64,000 bases of DNA from Sinomonas sp. ASV486 (GCF_030908215.1 NZ_JAVFJK010000010.1:18440-82439); one strand, 5' to 3'. Shown: positions 53,182 to 62,901, counted from the first letter of the stretch. Made by a program: numbers and translations. Notes: generated by a model from the sequence alone, not told the origin.

Positions 53182-54723
53182 CTACTGACCGAAGGCCGAC
53201 TGGCAGGTGTTCTCGGCAGCTGTCTGAGCGACGATGTTGTCTGGCACCTTCGGCGTGTAGTGCGTGCCGGTGGTGAAGTCCTGCCCCACGTAGACCTGGA
53301 CGCCGTAGACGCCGGCTACCTGCTGCACCTGAGACGACGGGATCCCGAGGCTTGACGCGACGTCCGCGGCGACGTCGGCGAAGTTCGCGCCGTAGTAGAC
53401 CTTCGTCGACGCGGCCGCCGCGGCTGAGAACTGGCTTGTCTTGGTGAATCCCTCGCCGGCGAGGAACTGCACGAGTTCGGCCGCCCGCCCCGTGACTCCC
53501 GAGCCGTTCGCCACCGCGACGGGCTGGAGCGCCTTGTCGTACGCCGGCGCGGCGGTAGAGGATGGTGCGCCCGAGGGCGCCGCGGCACTTGCCGTGGACG
53601 TGGGCGCCGGTGCCGGTGCCGTGAGGTCTCGGTTGTCACGGAGCGCCTCGAAGAGCGCTCCGGCGTCCGGCTGCTTGACCTGGACACGGTTGGGATCGCC
53701 CGTGTACGGCTCCCAGGGGACCGTCACGAAAGCGACCTTCCCGAGATCGACCGCCTTGAGGCGCCCGGCGATCGTCAGCATGGTCTGGGGGCTCGCCAGA
53801 CCTTGGTCTACGGTCAGGTTCTTGGTGATGGTGTCAGCAATGGAGAGGAGCTTCGGGACGTCGGTGAGGGTGCCGTCCGACCTGACCTTGCGTGCCAGCG
53901 AGGCGAGGAACTCCTGCTGGGACTTGATGCGGGATAGGTCGCTGCCGTCGCCGACACCGTGACGGCTGCGGAGGAACGACAGCGCCATCTCGCCCTGAAC
54001 CGTCGACGTGCCCGCGGGGAGCTTGAGGCCGGACATCGGGTCGTCGATGGCCGCATTCACGCACACCTGGACCCCACCGATCGTGTTCGAGAGGTCCTTG
54101 ACGGCGTTGAAGTCGGCGACCATGAAATGGTCGATCTGCAGACCCGTGAGCGCATTGACCGTATCGACGGCGCAGCCCGGGCCAGCCTCCGCCATGGCGG
54201 AATTGATCTGGCCCGCGGGCTGCGCTGGGAAGTCCCTGTTGGACTGCGGATCGTGGCACTTCGGGATCGGAACCATGAGATCGCGGGGGAAGCTGGTCAT
54301 CGAGACGACCTTGTTATCCGCCGAGATGTTCATGAGGATCAGGACGTCGGAGTTGCCGTATCCGGAACTGTCGGCCTGCGAGCCATAGGCCGCATTGGCA
54401 CCAGAGCGGCTATCGGTGCCGATGATCAGGATCTGGAGGGCGTCTGTGGCATCGTTGCTCGCGTCCGCCTTCGCGTTGCCTGCGCTCAGCGGCGCCTGGC
54501 GCAGGTTCGTGCCGAGGCGGATGAACCAATACCCGGCGAACGCGAGGACGCCGACGAGCAAGAGCGCTACGATGCCCCCGGTGATCTTGAGCGCGAGGTG
54601 CTTGGTCCCCACATTCCGGATGTGCCGCAGGGGCGTCGATCCATCGGGGCGCGCATGATGCACGCCGGGGCCGCGGGCGGTGCTAGGGGCTACCGCGGGC
54701 GCGCCGTCGGCACGTCGAGCCAA
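53182..54723 (-). CDS. LCP-family protein with C-terminal LytR_C domain
   Basis: Second LCP cell-wall glycopolymer ligase of the window, 513 residues: cytoplasmic basic N-terminus (1-45), one membrane helix (about 46-68), LCP domain (about 95-290 with ILIIGTDSR, MTSFPRDLMVPIP, INSAMAEAG, TIGGVQVCVNAAI and SFLRSRHGVGDGSDLSRIKSQQ), a Pro/Ala/Ser linker (about 375-400) and a LytR_C domain (about 405-495). The start codon is TTG with AGGAAGG about 8 bases upstream. Confidence 0.92.
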   Translation of the reverse strand: MARRADGAPAVAPSTARGPGVHHARPDGSTPLRHIRNVGTKHLALKITGGIVALLLVGVLAFAGYWFIRLGTNLRQAPLSAGNAKADASNDATDALQILIIGTDSRSGANAAYGSQADSSGYGNSDVLILMNISADNKVVSMTSFPRDLMVPIPKCHDPQSNRDFPAQPAGQINSAMAEAGPGCAVDTVNALTGLQIDHFMVADFNAVKDLSNTIGGVQVCVNAAIDDPMSGLKLPAGTSTVQGEMALSFLRSRHGVGDGSDLSRIKSQQEFLASLARKVRSDGTLTDVPKLLSIADTITKNLTVDQGLASPQTMLTIAGRLKAVDLGKVAFVTVPWEPYTGDPNRVQVKQPDAGALFEALRDNRDLTAPAPAPTSTASAAAPSGAPSSTAAPAYDKALQPVAVANGSGVTGRAAELVQFLAGEGFTKTSQFSAAAAASTKVYYGANFADVAADVASSLGIPSSQVQQVAGVYGVQVYVGQDFTTGTHYTPKVPDNIVAQTAAENTCQSAFGQ

Positions 54724-54819
54724 GGAGAGGGCCTTCCTGAAAAAGAACTGGGGTCAATACATCGTAACCGCACGGTCTGTGAGGTCACTGTGCGAGACCA
54801 CGATCCCGGCGCGTTAGGC

Positions 54820-55770
54820 TCAGAATCCGAGCCGGCCCAGCTGCTTCGGATCGCGCTGCCAGTCCTTTGCCACCTTGACGTGCAGGTCCAGGAAGATCCG
54901 GGTGCCGAGAAGGGCCTCGATGCCGCGGCGTGCCGTCGACCCGACCTCGCGCAGGCGGGAGCCGCCCTTGCCGATGATGATGGCCTTCTGGGACGGACGC
55001 TCGACGAACAGGTTGACCCGTACGTCCAGGAGCTGGTTGTCCTCGCTGCGGCCCTCCCGCGGCAGGATCTCCTCCACGACGACTGCGAGCGAGTGGGGCA
55101 GCTCGTCCCGCACGCCCTCGAGGGCTGCCTCGCGAATGAGTTCCGCGACCATGACGGCTTCCGGCTCGTCCGTGAGCTCACCGTCCGGGTACAGCGGTGG
55201 GGACAGCGGCATGTGGCTGATGAGGATGCCCTCGACTGTCGAGACCTGGTAGCCGTCCTGGGCCGAGACCGGAACGATGTCGGTGAAGCCCTCTCCACCG
55301 AGGGCCTCGCGGCCCAAAGCGTCGACCGCGAGGAGCTGCTCGGTGAGCTGCGCGCGGTCCACGAGGTCCGCCTTGGTCACGATGGCGACAATCGGCTTCC
55401 GCGGAACCCCTGCCAGCTGGTTCGCGATGAACTTATCGCCGGGGCCGATGCGCTCGTTCGCCGGAAGGCAGAACCCGATCGCGTCGACTTCGGAGAGGGT
55501 CTCGGCCACGAGGTCGTTGAGCCTCTGGCCGAGGAGCGTGCGCGGGCGGTGCAGACCAGGTGTGTCCACGAGGATGAGCTGGCCGTTGTCGCGGTGGACG
55601 ATCCCGCGGATCGTGTGGCGCGTGGTCTGGGGCTTCGCCGACGTGATGGCCACCTTCTGGCCCACGAGGGCGTTGGTCAGCGTGGACTTGCCCGCATTCG
55701 GGCGTCCCACGAGGACGGCGAATCCGGCGCGGTAGTCCGAGGACCCCTGCCCTGCCGAGGTGTCAGCCAT
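54820..55770 (-). CDS. era: GTPase Era
   Basis: Ribosome-assembly GTPase acting at the 3' end of 16S rRNA. 316 residues: P-loop GRPNAGKS (22-29), DTPGLHRPR (G3), TKAD (G4) and a C-terminal KH domain with IIGKGGSRLREVG. ATG 55770 is supported by AGGGAG 6 bases upstream and overlaps the corC-type stop by 8 bases. Last gene of the phoH-ybeY-corC-era block. Confidence 0.97.
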   Translation of the reverse strand: MADTSAGQGSSDYRAGFAVLVGRPNAGKSTLTNALVGQKVAITSAKPQTTRHTIRGIVHRDNGQLILVDTPGLHRPRTLLGQRLNDLVAETLSEVDAIGFCLPANERIGPGDKFIANQLAGVPRKPIVAIVTKADLVDRAQLTEQLLAVDALGREALGGEGFTDIVPVSAQDGYQVSTVEGILISHMPLSPPLYPDGELTDEPEAVMVAELIREAALEGVRDELPHSLAVVVEEILPREGRSEDNQLLDVRVNLFVERPSQKAIIIGKGGSRLREVGSTARRGIEALLGTRIFLDLHVKVAKDWQRDPKQLGRLGF

Positions 55771-57058
55771 GCGTGCTCCCTGCCTGGTCATTCTGATCGG
55801 TGGTGGTCTCCTCGACACGTTCTGCGAGGATGTGGGTGATCCTGTTGCGGCGGCCCACACGGCGCTCGGCCGTGAGCCTGACACCGTGGACCTCGGCCGT
55901 GCTTCCCACGATCGGGACCCGCCCGAGCCCCTTCGAGAGCAGGCCTCCGACCGTCTCTACTTCGTCGTCCTCGAGGTCGATGTCGAACAGCTCGCCGAGG
56001 TCGTCGAGGCCCATGCGCGCGGTGACGCGGAACCGGCCGTCGCCCAGATCCACCGACTCGGCCTCGTCGTCGTCATACTCGTCGGCAATCTCTCCCACGA
56101 GCTCCTCGATGAGGTCCTCGAGGGTCACGAGGCCAGCGGTCCCGCCGTACTCGTCGACGACGATCGCAAAATGGATCGACTCCCGCTGGAGTTCCTTGAG
56201 GAGATCGTCTACGGGCTTCGACTCGGGAACGAACCTCGGCTCGCGGGCGAGCGCGTCAACGGCCTCGCTGCGGGCTTCCGGATCCTCGTTGATTCGCGCG
56301 GCGACATCCTTGAGGTACAGGACGCCGGTGACGTCATCGAGGCTCTCACGGAACACCGGTACCCGGGAACAACCAGAACGCAGGAACAGCGTCATCGACT
56401 GCTGCAGCGTAGCTCCCGACTCGATGGCGATGATGTCAGTGCGCGGGACCATGACGGCCCGCACGAGGGTCTCTCCGAGCTCGAAGACGGATTGGAGCAG
56501 CTCGGCCTGTTCGTCCTCGAGGTCCTCGGTGTCACTCGAACGCTCGACGAACTCGCGAAGCTCTGTGGATGTGTACGTCGCATCCTCGTGCTTGGGATCG
56601 GTGCCCGTCGCGGCGCTGCCGAGCCGGACGAGCCAGCTCGGAACGGGCCCCAGGGCCATGCGCAGCCCGTTGGCGAGAGGCGCCGCGACCACGGCAATCT
56701 CGAGTGCGTGCTGCCGTCCCAGCTGGCGCGGAGACACACCGACGAGGAGGAATCCAATGAGCGCCATGACGACCGTCGCCGCGAGGCCTGCGAGCCACAC
56801 GTTGTCGAGCCAGCTGTGTACGAGGACCGCAACGGCAACTGCCGCGGCCGTCTCGAACCAGATCCGCCAGAACCGCAGTGCGTGGGCGTGCGGGACGGGG
56901 TCCTCCAGGATGCGGGCAAGGGACGCCGAACGGCCCTCCGCAATCCGCTCCTCGGCATCGTGGCGTGGGAGGAAGGAGAAGGCCGATTCGGCGGCTGTGA
57001 GGAAGCCGGCCAGCGCGACGAAGACGAGGGCGAGGACGAGCAGCAGCGCTGTGGTCAC
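55763..57058 (-). CDS. CorC/HlyC-family membrane protein with CBS pair
   Basis: 431 residues: N-terminal CNNM/DUF21 membrane domain (four hydrophobic segments within about 1-125), two CBS domains (about 195-315, with MVPRTDIIAIE and FAIVVDEYGGTAGLVTLEDLIEELVGEI) and a C-terminal CorC_HlyC transporter-associated domain (about 330-410). Probably magnesium or cobalt efflux. GTG start overlaps the ybeY stop by 4 bases (GTGA). Confidence 0.93.
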   Translation of the reverse strand: MTTALLLVLALVFVALAGFLTAAESAFSFLPRHDAEERIAEGRSASLARILEDPVPHAHALRFWRIWFETAAAVAVAVLVHSWLDNVWLAGLAATVVMALIGFLLVGVSPRQLGRQHALEIAVVAAPLANGLRMALGPVPSWLVRLGSAATGTDPKHEDATYTSTELREFVERSSDTEDLEDEQAELLQSVFELGETLVRAVMVPRTDIIAIESGATLQQSMTLFLRSGCSRVPVFRESLDDVTGVLYLKDVAARINEDPEARSEAVDALAREPRFVPESKPVDDLLKELQRESIHFAIVVDEYGGTAGLVTLEDLIEELVGEIADEYDDDEAESVDLGDGRFRVTARMGLDDLGELFDIDLEDDEVETVGGLLSKGLGRVPIVGSTAEVHGVRLTAERRVGRRNRITHILAERVEETTTDQNDQAGSTHG

Positions 57059-57528
57059 GCCACCGTCTCGCTCGGTGCCGGGCGTCCGAGGAACTCGGTG
57101 AGCAGTTCACGCTGGAGCGTGAACATCTCCTCGCGTTCTTCCGGCTCGGCGTGATCGAAGCCCAGGAGGTGGAGGATCCCGTGCGTCTCGAGCAGGAGCA
57201 TCTCGTCGTCCGTCGAATGCCCACCGCGCTGTGCCTGCCGGGCCGCCACCTGAGGGCAGATCGCGACGTCTCCGAGCATTCCCTGCGGGGTCTGCCGACC
57301 CGGGGCACCCGGGGTGAGCTCGTCCATCGGCACCGAGAGGACGTCGGTCGAGCCCGGTTCGTCCATGAGTTCGAGGTGCAGACGCTCCATGGCTTCCTCG
57401 TCGACGAGGAGGATCGACAGTTCCGTCTGCGGATGGAGCCAGAGACGCTCGAACACGAACCGCGCGAGACGCACGAGCGCTTCGGCGTCGATACTCAGGC
57501 CGGACTCGTTGTTGACTTCGATGCTCAC
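57055..57528 (-). CDS. ybeY: rRNA maturation RNase YbeY
   Basis: Zinc endoribonuclease for 16S rRNA 3' maturation and ribosome quality control. 157 residues with the three-His motif HGILHLLGFDH near residues 116-126. GTG start overlaps the phoH stop by 4 bases; co-translated with the neighbours. Confidence 0.97.
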   Translation of the reverse strand: MSIEVNNESGLSIDAEALVRLARFVFERLWLHPQTELSILLVDEEAMERLHLELMDEPGSTDVLSVPMDELTPGAPGRQTPQGMLGDVAICPQVAARQAQRGGHSTDDEMLLLETHGILHLLGFDHAEPEEREEMFTLQRELLTEFLGRPAPSETVA

Positions 57529-58607
57529 GGCTCCAGCTTAGACTCAGCGCCCGCGCCCGACGCCGCACCGGGGCCGCGGTGTGCCGCCGCGCGATCGCGG
57601 CGACGCTCAAGTTTGGCCCGCTCGGTGGCATCCCAGCGGCCGTACGCGGCCACAATGTCGCCCACGAGCCGGTGGCGGACCACGTCGGAGGCATCCAGGA
57701 CGGAGAAGCTCACGTCTTCGACTCCCTGGAGGATCTGCTGCACGATCCTCAGGCCCGACGCGGTGCCGGAGGGCAGGTCGACCTGCGTCACGTCTCCCGT
57801 GACCACCATCTTCGAGCCGAAGCCGAGGCGGGTGAGGAACATCTTCATCTGCTCGGGCGTCGTGTTCTGCGCCTCGTCGAGGATGATGAATGCGTCGTTG
57901 AGCGTGCGTCCGCGCATGTAGGCGAGCGGCGCGACCTCGATGGTCCCCGCTGCCATGAGGCGCGGAATCGATTCGGGATCCATCATGTCGTGCAGCGCGT
58001 CGTAGAGCGGACGCAGGTACGGATCGATCTTGTCATTGAGGGTTCCCGGGAGGAATCCGAGCCGCTCCCCTGCCTCGACCGCGGGCCGCGTCAGGATGAT
58101 GCGGCTCACGTCCTTGTGCTGCAGCGCCTGGACCGCCTTAGCCATGGCGAGGTAGGTCTTGCCCGTTCCCGCGGGGCCGATCCCGAAGATGACCGTGTTG
58201 GCATCGATCGCGTCGACGTAGTCCTTCTGGTTCGCCGTCTTCGGACGAATCGTCCGGCCGCGGCTCGAGAGGATGTTGTGGGTCAGGACGTCGGAGGGAC
58301 TTGCCACGGTCTGGGAGCGGAGCATCGCCACGAGTTGCTCGAGGGAAGCCGTCGTGACAGGTGCACCGCTTGCCGCGATCGCGGAGATCTCCTCGAAGAG
58401 CCGGCGGATGTGGGGCGCCTCCGCCGCCGGTCCCACGATTGTCAGCTCATTGCCGCGCGCGTGGATCGACACCGAGGGGAACTGCTCCTCGACGTACCGC
58501 AGGGCCTCGTCATGCGGGCCCAGGATACGGACCATCTCCTCGCTCGAGCCGAAGCGCAGCACCTCGGTGCGCGCCGCCGGGGTCGTGTGCGGGAACTCCG
58601 CTGTCAC
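57525..58607 (-). CDS. PhoH-like ATPase
   Basis: 360-residue PhoH-family P-loop protein: N-terminal KH-like part (about 15-95, ILGPHDEALRYVEEQFPSVSIHARGNELTIVG), Walker A GPAGTGKTYLA, and Walker B FIILDEAQNTTPEQM. Possible RNA helicase or nuclease partner of YbeY; role unproven. GTG 58607 is used because its length suits the family; an in-frame GTG at 58655 lies 7 bases after TAGGAT and would add 16 residues in a leaderless mRNA. Confidence 0.93.
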   Translation of the reverse strand: MTAEFPHTTPAARTEVLRFGSSEEMVRILGPHDEALRYVEEQFPSVSIHARGNELTIVGPAAEAPHIRRLFEEISAIAASGAPVTTASLEQLVAMLRSQTVASPSDVLTHNILSSRGRTIRPKTANQKDYVDAIDANTVIFGIGPAGTGKTYLAMAKAVQALQHKDVSRIILTRPAVEAGERLGFLPGTLNDKIDPYLRPLYDALHDMMDPESIPRLMAAGTIEVAPLAYMRGRTLNDAFIILDEAQNTTPEQMKMFLTRLGFGSKMVVTGDVTQVDLPSGTASGLRIVQQILQGVEDVSFSVLDASDVVRHRLVGDIVAAYGRWDATERAKLERRRDRAAAHRGPGAASGAGAESKLEP

Positions 58608-58924
58608 AGGCAGGTCTCTCTCCGTAGGTGGCTTGGCGTGGGCCGGGTAGGGCACTGTTTCTATCCTACGTGCCCCTGCCGCGCCCGAAGGCGCGCCCGC
58701 GGCATAGCCGCTGAGCAGTGCGGCGATGGAGCGTGCCGTTGAAAATATCAATCGTGCATCACTTGGGAAACAGTTGACGCAACGGCCGGGCGCCCGGCGT
58801 CGGGCTGTGCCAAGCTGGACCCTGGCCCGGAGCGATACCACGGGTACCGCACACAGCGGACCATTGTCCTGCGGAGGCAGAGAGCGGCAGGAAGCGCAGG
58901 CACGGAGCCATCGGCGGAGGATCC
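58608..58924. other. Divergent intergenic region between phoH and the GerMN gene
   Basis: Contains the phoH -10-like TAGGAT (- strand, 58663-58668), a small AT-rich dyad TTGA-N5-TCAA at 58740-58752 that stands out in composition, and a GGCCGGGCGCCCGGC hairpin. No further gene seen. Confidence 0.5.
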
Positions 58925-59893
58925 ATGGGAGAGCAGATGAGGCGGCAGCAGGTGGGTGTGCGGCATCGGCCGGTCCCTGCCGCCGTGCTGCTGGCGGCCT
59001 CGCTGCTGCTCGCCGCGTGCCCATCCCTCGCCGGATGCACCGCCACCGGGACACCTCAGCCGAGCATTGCTGCGGGCTCCACCGCCGGACCGTCGGGGGG
59101 GGCGACTCAGGCGTCGGCCCCGCTCGAGACGTCGCAGACGTCCGCGAAGGCGCCCGTTTACTGGCTCGGAAAGTCCCGGGATGGCGTCTACCTGTACCGC
59201 GAGTTCCGCGACGCGGACGGCAAAGACAACCCCATCGCGACCGCGCTGCGCATCATGATGTCGCAGAAGCCGCTGGACCCGAGCTACTTCACGCCGTGGC
59301 AGCCGCCCAAGAAGCTCGCCGCGTCCGTCTCTGGCCGCAACTACATCACTGTGGATGTCTCCGCCGACGCGTTCAACACGGGTGTGGACGAACCGACAGC
59401 ACAGCTCGCCGTCCAGCAGCTCGTCTACACTGCAACAGCCGCCGCGGCGAGCTCCGGCCTGGTCGACGCCGGCCAGCCGATCTCTGTCATGCTCCTCGTC
59501 GACGGAAGGACGTCGCAGCTCGCCTTCGACCGGGTCCAACTCGGCCAGCTCATGCAACGTGATCCGTCGATGGTCGCGCCCGCGTGGATCATCGACCCCC
59601 AGGAGGGCGCCCAGGTCACCGGGGCCCTCAAGGTCTTCGGCCGCGCCACCTCGCCGGACAAGGCCTTCGCGTGGCAGATCCTGCACCGGGACGCCCAAGG
59701 GGCCAAGTCGAGCTACGTGAGCGGCACTGTGACGTCCGGGAACCAGCCCGGCCACGTCGGCGAGTTCACGTTCTCGGTGAACCTCCCGGCCGGCGACTAT
59801 GAGATTCGCATCCTGCCCTCCGACGACGCCTCACCGGCCGCCAGCGCCACCACGAGCGCGTGGGACTCCAAGGGCTTCACGGTCACCGGCTAG
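58925..59893 (+). CDS. GerMN/Gmad2-domain lipoprotein
   Basis: 322 residues. Lipoprotein signal with two possible lipoboxes, LAAC (Cys32) and LAGC (Cys38); then a Ser/Thr/Gly linker, a GerMN (sporulation/spore-germination) domain (about 75-205) and a Gmad2 immunoglobulin-like domain (about 220-315, WIIDPQEGAQVTGALKVFGRATSP). Common in non-sporulating actinobacteria, where the role is unknown. GGAGG precedes the ATG. It shares CTAG at its stop with the convergent rsmE. Confidence 0.88.
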   Translation: MGEQMRRQQVGVRHRPVPAAVLLAASLLLAACPSLAGCTATGTPQPSIAAGSTAGPSGGATQASAPLETSQTSAKAPVYWLGKSRDGVYLYREFRDADGKDNPIATALRIMMSQKPLDPSYFTPWQPPKKLAASVSGRNYITVDVSADAFNTGVDEPTAQLAVQQLVYTATAAAASSGLVDAGQPISVMLLVDGRTSQLAFDRVQLGQLMQRDPSMVAPAWIIDPQEGAQVTGALKVFGRATSPDKAFAWQILHRDAQGAKSSYVSGTVTSGNQPGHVGEFTFSVNLPAGDYEIRILPSDDASPAASATTSAWDSKGFTVTG

Positions 59894-60687
59894 GAGTTCT
59901 CGGCGTCCCTGCCGTCGCGGCCACCCCACCGCCCCAGCCGGTCCCCCGCAAGGGCCAGGGCGGCTGGTCCGGCGGTCGAGGACCTCAGCACGTGGGGCCC
60001 TAGGAGCGCGAGGCGCGCCCCTGCGGCGATGAACCGCTCGAGCTCGGCGGGGCTGATACCGCCCTCGGGTCCGACGATGAACAGGATCTCGGCCCCACGC
60101 GCACCCTCGTCCGGGGTGACCGCCGCGAGCACCTCGGAAAGCGATTCGGTGGCCTCTTCATGGAGGACGACGGCGAGCCGCGCCGCCTTGACCCTGGCGG
60201 CCAGCCGCGCGCCGTCGTGCGCAGGATCGACCTCGGGCACCCTCGCGCGCCGCGCCTGCTTGGCCGCCGCGAACACCGCCGAGCGCCACTTCGCGAGAGC
60301 CTTCTCTGCCCTCTCGCCCTTCCAGCGCACGATCGAACGCTCCGCCTGCCACGGGACGATCACGTCCACGCCGAGCTCGGTCGCGGTCTCGGCGGCGAGC
60401 TCGTCGCGGTCGCCCTTGGCGAGCGCTTGGACGAGGACGAGGCGGAACGGCGGGGCCTGTTCGCGCCGGATTGAACCGACGGCGACGCCGAGGACAGAAC
60501 CCTCAGCGCTGGTGACCGTTCCGACGGCACGGACGCCCGCGCCGTCGGCCAGATCGACGCCCTCTCCGACCGAGAGGCGCTTGACAGTCACGGCATGGCG
60601 GCCCTCGGCGCCGTCGACGTCCACGACCGTGCCGGGAACGGCGCCGTCGAGCGCACCGGCTGGCACGTAGAACAGGGGCCGGGACAT
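59890..60687 (-). CDS. rsmE: 16S rRNA (uracil1498-N3)-methyltransferase
   Basis: SPOUT-fold methyltransferase of 265 residues: N-terminal PUA-like part (SRPLFYVPAG, GRHAVTVKRLSVGEGVDL) and the C-terminal knot with LVQALAKGDRDELAAETATELGV, IFIVGPEGGISPAELE-type SAM loop and LGPHVLRSSTA. Starts one base after the dnaJ stop, as in most actinobacteria. Confidence 0.95.
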   Translation of the reverse strand: MSRPLFYVPAGALDGAVPGTVVDVDGAEGRHAVTVKRLSVGEGVDLADGAGVRAVGTVTSAEGSVLGVAVGSIRREQAPPFRLVLVQALAKGDRDELAAETATELGVDVIVPWQAERSIVRWKGERAEKALAKWRSAVFAAAKQARRARVPEVDPAHDGARLAARVKAARLAVVLHEEATESLSEVLAAVTPDEGARGAEILFIVGPEGGISPAELERFIAAGARLALLGPHVLRSSTAGPAALALAGDRLGRWGGRDGRDAENS

Positions 60688-60688
60688 G

Positions 60689-61816
60689 TCAGAGGTTGCC
60701 GAACTTGTCGCGGAGCTTCGCGAACACACCGCCGGTACCCACGAGCTTGCCTTCTCCGACCTGCTCGCCGCGCAGCTTGGCGAGCTGCCGGATGAGCTCC
60801 TCCTGCTCGGCGTCAAGCTTCGTCGGCGTCTCTACCTTGATGTGGACGAGGAGGTCCCCGCGTCCCATGCCGCGGAGGCGAGCGACGCCGAGGGCGTGCA
60901 GCGTAACGACGTCTCCCGACTGGGTGCCCGGGCGGAGGGTGATCTGCTGCTCGCCGTCGAACGTCTCGAGTGTCATCTCCGAGCCGAGCGCGGCTGCCGT
61001 CATCGGAACGCTCAGGGTCGCGTGGAGGTCATCTCCCTCGCGGCTGAACGTCGCGTGCGAGGCGACGCGGATTTCCACGTAGAGGTCGCCGGAGGGGCCG
61101 CCCGCGGTGCCTGCCTCGCCCTGGCCCGCGAGCTGGATCCGCGTGCCGGTTGACACGCCAGCCGGGATCTTGACCGTGAGCGACCGGCGGCTGCGCACAC
61201 GCCCTTCGCCGCCGCACTCGTTGCACGGGCTGGGGATCTCGGTGCCGAATCCCTGGCACGTGGGGCACGTGGCCATGGTCATGACCTGGCCCAGGATCGA
61301 GCGCACCGGACGCTGGATGTGTCCGGAGCCGCCGCAGACGCTGCAGCGCACGGGCACGGTCCCCGGTTCACAGCACGATCCCTCGCAGCGGGAGCACATG
61401 ACCGCGGTGTCCACCTCGAGCTTCTTGTTGACGCCGAAGACCGCGTCCTTGAGCTCGATCCGCACCGCGATGAGGGCATCCTGCCCACGGCGCACGCGCG
61501 AGGCGGGGCCAGCCTGAGCCGATCCCCCGCCGAAGAATGTCTCGAAGATGTCCTGGAAGGCGAAGCCCGAACCGTCGTAGGCGCCTGAGTAGCCGTTGTC
61601 CGTGCCGTTCTCGTTGCCCGTCGTATCGTAGACGCGACGCTTCTGGGGGTCGGAGAGCACCTCATAGGCGTGCGTCACGGCCTTGAACTGCTCGGAGGCA
61701 TCCTCGCTGGGGTTGATGTCCGGATGGAGCTTCCGGGCGAGTTTCTTGTACGCCTTCTTGATCTCCTCGGGGGTCGCGTCGTTCGGAACACCGAGGGTTT
61801 CGTAATGGCTGCTCAC
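60689..61816 (-). CDS. dnaJ: Chaperone protein DnaJ
   Basis: Hsp40 co-chaperone stimulating DnaK. 375 residues: J domain with HPD (31-33), short Gly-rich linker with GSGFAFQDIFETFFGGG, zinc domain with four repeats (CSRCEGSC, CSVCGGSG, CPTCQGFG, CNECGGEG) and substrate-binding C-terminal domains. The first zinc repeat has Cys in place of the last Gly. Follows hrcA by 17 bases and is controlled with it by CIRCE; not part of a dnaK operon, so this is the second-type actinobacterial DnaJ. Confidence 0.96.
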   Translation of the reverse strand: MSSHYETLGVPNDATPEEIKKAYKKLARKLHPDINPSEDASEQFKAVTHAYEVLSDPQKRRVYDTTGNENGTDNGYSGAYDGSGFAFQDIFETFFGGGSAQAGPASRVRRGQDALIAVRIELKDAVFGVNKKLEVDTAVMCSRCEGSCCEPGTVPVRCSVCGGSGHIQRPVRSILGQVMTMATCPTCQGFGTEIPSPCNECGGEGRVRSRRSLTVKIPAGVSTGTRIQLAGQGEAGTAGGPSGDLYVEIRVASHATFSREGDDLHATLSVPMTAAALGSEMTLETFDGEQQITLRPGTQSGDVVTLHALGVARLRGMGRGDLLVHIKVETPTKLDAEQEELIRQLAKLRGEQVGEGKLVGTGGVFAKLRDKFGNL

Positions 61817-61833
61817 GATTCTCTTTCTGTTGG

Positions 61834-62850
61834 TCAGCTGCCGGCGATGATCTTCGACAGGTACCGGGCCACGGCCCGGACCGCCGCCATCGTCGCGGGA
61901 TAGTCCATGCGGGTCGGTCCCAGGACGCCCACCTTTGCGCCGTCGTCAAGCCCGTACCCCGTCGCGACGACCGAGGTCTCCTCGAGGCTCGTGTACGGGT
62001 TCTCGCGGCCGATCGTCACGGCAACGCCGCGGGCGTCACTGGCCATCTCGGACAGGAGGCGCAGGAGCACAACCTGTTCCTCGAGTGCCTCCAGGACCGG
62101 CGAAATGCTCTGCAGGAAGTCGTTGTTGGACCGCGCGAGGTAGGCCGTTCCGGCCATGACCATGCGGTCCTCCCGGCTCGACTCCGCGAGGGATGAGAGG
62201 CCCTGGGCGAGCTCGGCCGCGAGCCTCTGGTCCTTCGGAGGCAGCGCCGCCACAACCTCGGCCGCGCTCGAAGGGAGCCGCGTGACAGCCGTCCCGATGA
62301 GGCCTTCGAGGAAACGCTGGCGCAGGTACGCGAGCCTGTCGTGGTCCACGTCCTCGCTCACGCTGTGCACGCGCTGCTCCACTGTGCCAGTGTCCGCGAT
62401 GAGCACAAGAAGAACCTGACGCGGGGCCATGGCCACCGCCTCGACGTGGCGGACGCGTGCCCTTCCGAGCTGGGGATACTGGACGACGGCGACCTGGTTG
62501 GTCAGCTGTGACAGGAGCCGCACGGTGCGCTCGAGCACATCGTCTAGGTCTTCGGCACCATCCAGGAGCATCTGGATCGCCTGCTTCTCGGGGGCCGACA
62601 GCGGTCGTACCGCGGCCAGATGGTCAACGAAGACGCGGTAGCCCTTGTCCGTGGGCACCCGGCCGGCGCTCGTGTGGGGGGCCACGATGAGCCCCTCGTC
62701 CTCGAGCGCGGCCATGTCGTTGCGGATCGTCGCGCTGGACACACTGAGCCGGTGGCGTTCGACCAGTGCCTTGGACCCGACGGGCTCACGGAAGTGGACG
62801 TAGTCCTCCACAATGGCCCGCAGGACTTCCAGCTTGCGTGGCTCGTTCAT
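61834..62850 (-). CDS. hrcA: Heat-inducible transcription repressor HrcA
   Basis: Represses groE and dnaJ genes by binding CIRCE. 338 residues: N-terminal winged helix (about 1-75, SSATIRNDMAALEDEGLI) and the C-terminal GAF-like dimerisation domain. ATG 62850 has AGGAGG at a suitable distance; the overlapping GTG at 62853 is too close to it. CIRCE lies 25 bases upstream. Confidence 0.97.
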   Translation of the reverse strand: MNEPRKLEVLRAIVEDYVHFREPVGSKALVERHRLSVSSATIRNDMAALEDEGLIVAPHTSAGRVPTDKGYRVFVDHLAAVRPLSAPEKQAIQMLLDGAEDLDDVLERTVRLLSQLTNQVAVVQYPQLGRARVRHVEAVAMAPRQVLLVLIADTGTVEQRVHSVSEDVDHDRLAYLRQRFLEGLIGTAVTRLPSSAAEVVAALPPKDQRLAAELAQGLSSLAESSREDRMVMAGTAYLARSNNDFLQSISPVLEALEEQVVLLRLLSEMASDARGVAVTIGRENPYTSLEETSVVATGYGLDDGAKVGVLGPTRMDYPATMAAVRAVARYLSKIIAGS

Positions 62851-62874
62851 CACACCTCCTGTGGCGTCCCGGCG

Positions 62875-62901
62875 TTAGCACTCTCTTGAAGCAAGTGCTA
62901 A
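62875..62901 (-). promoter_or_regulatory. CIRCE operator of hrcA-dnaJ
   Basis: TTAGCACTC-N9-AAGTGCTAA; one mismatch to the consensus (A for G at the start of the right arm). Binding site of HrcA. Confidence 0.93.
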
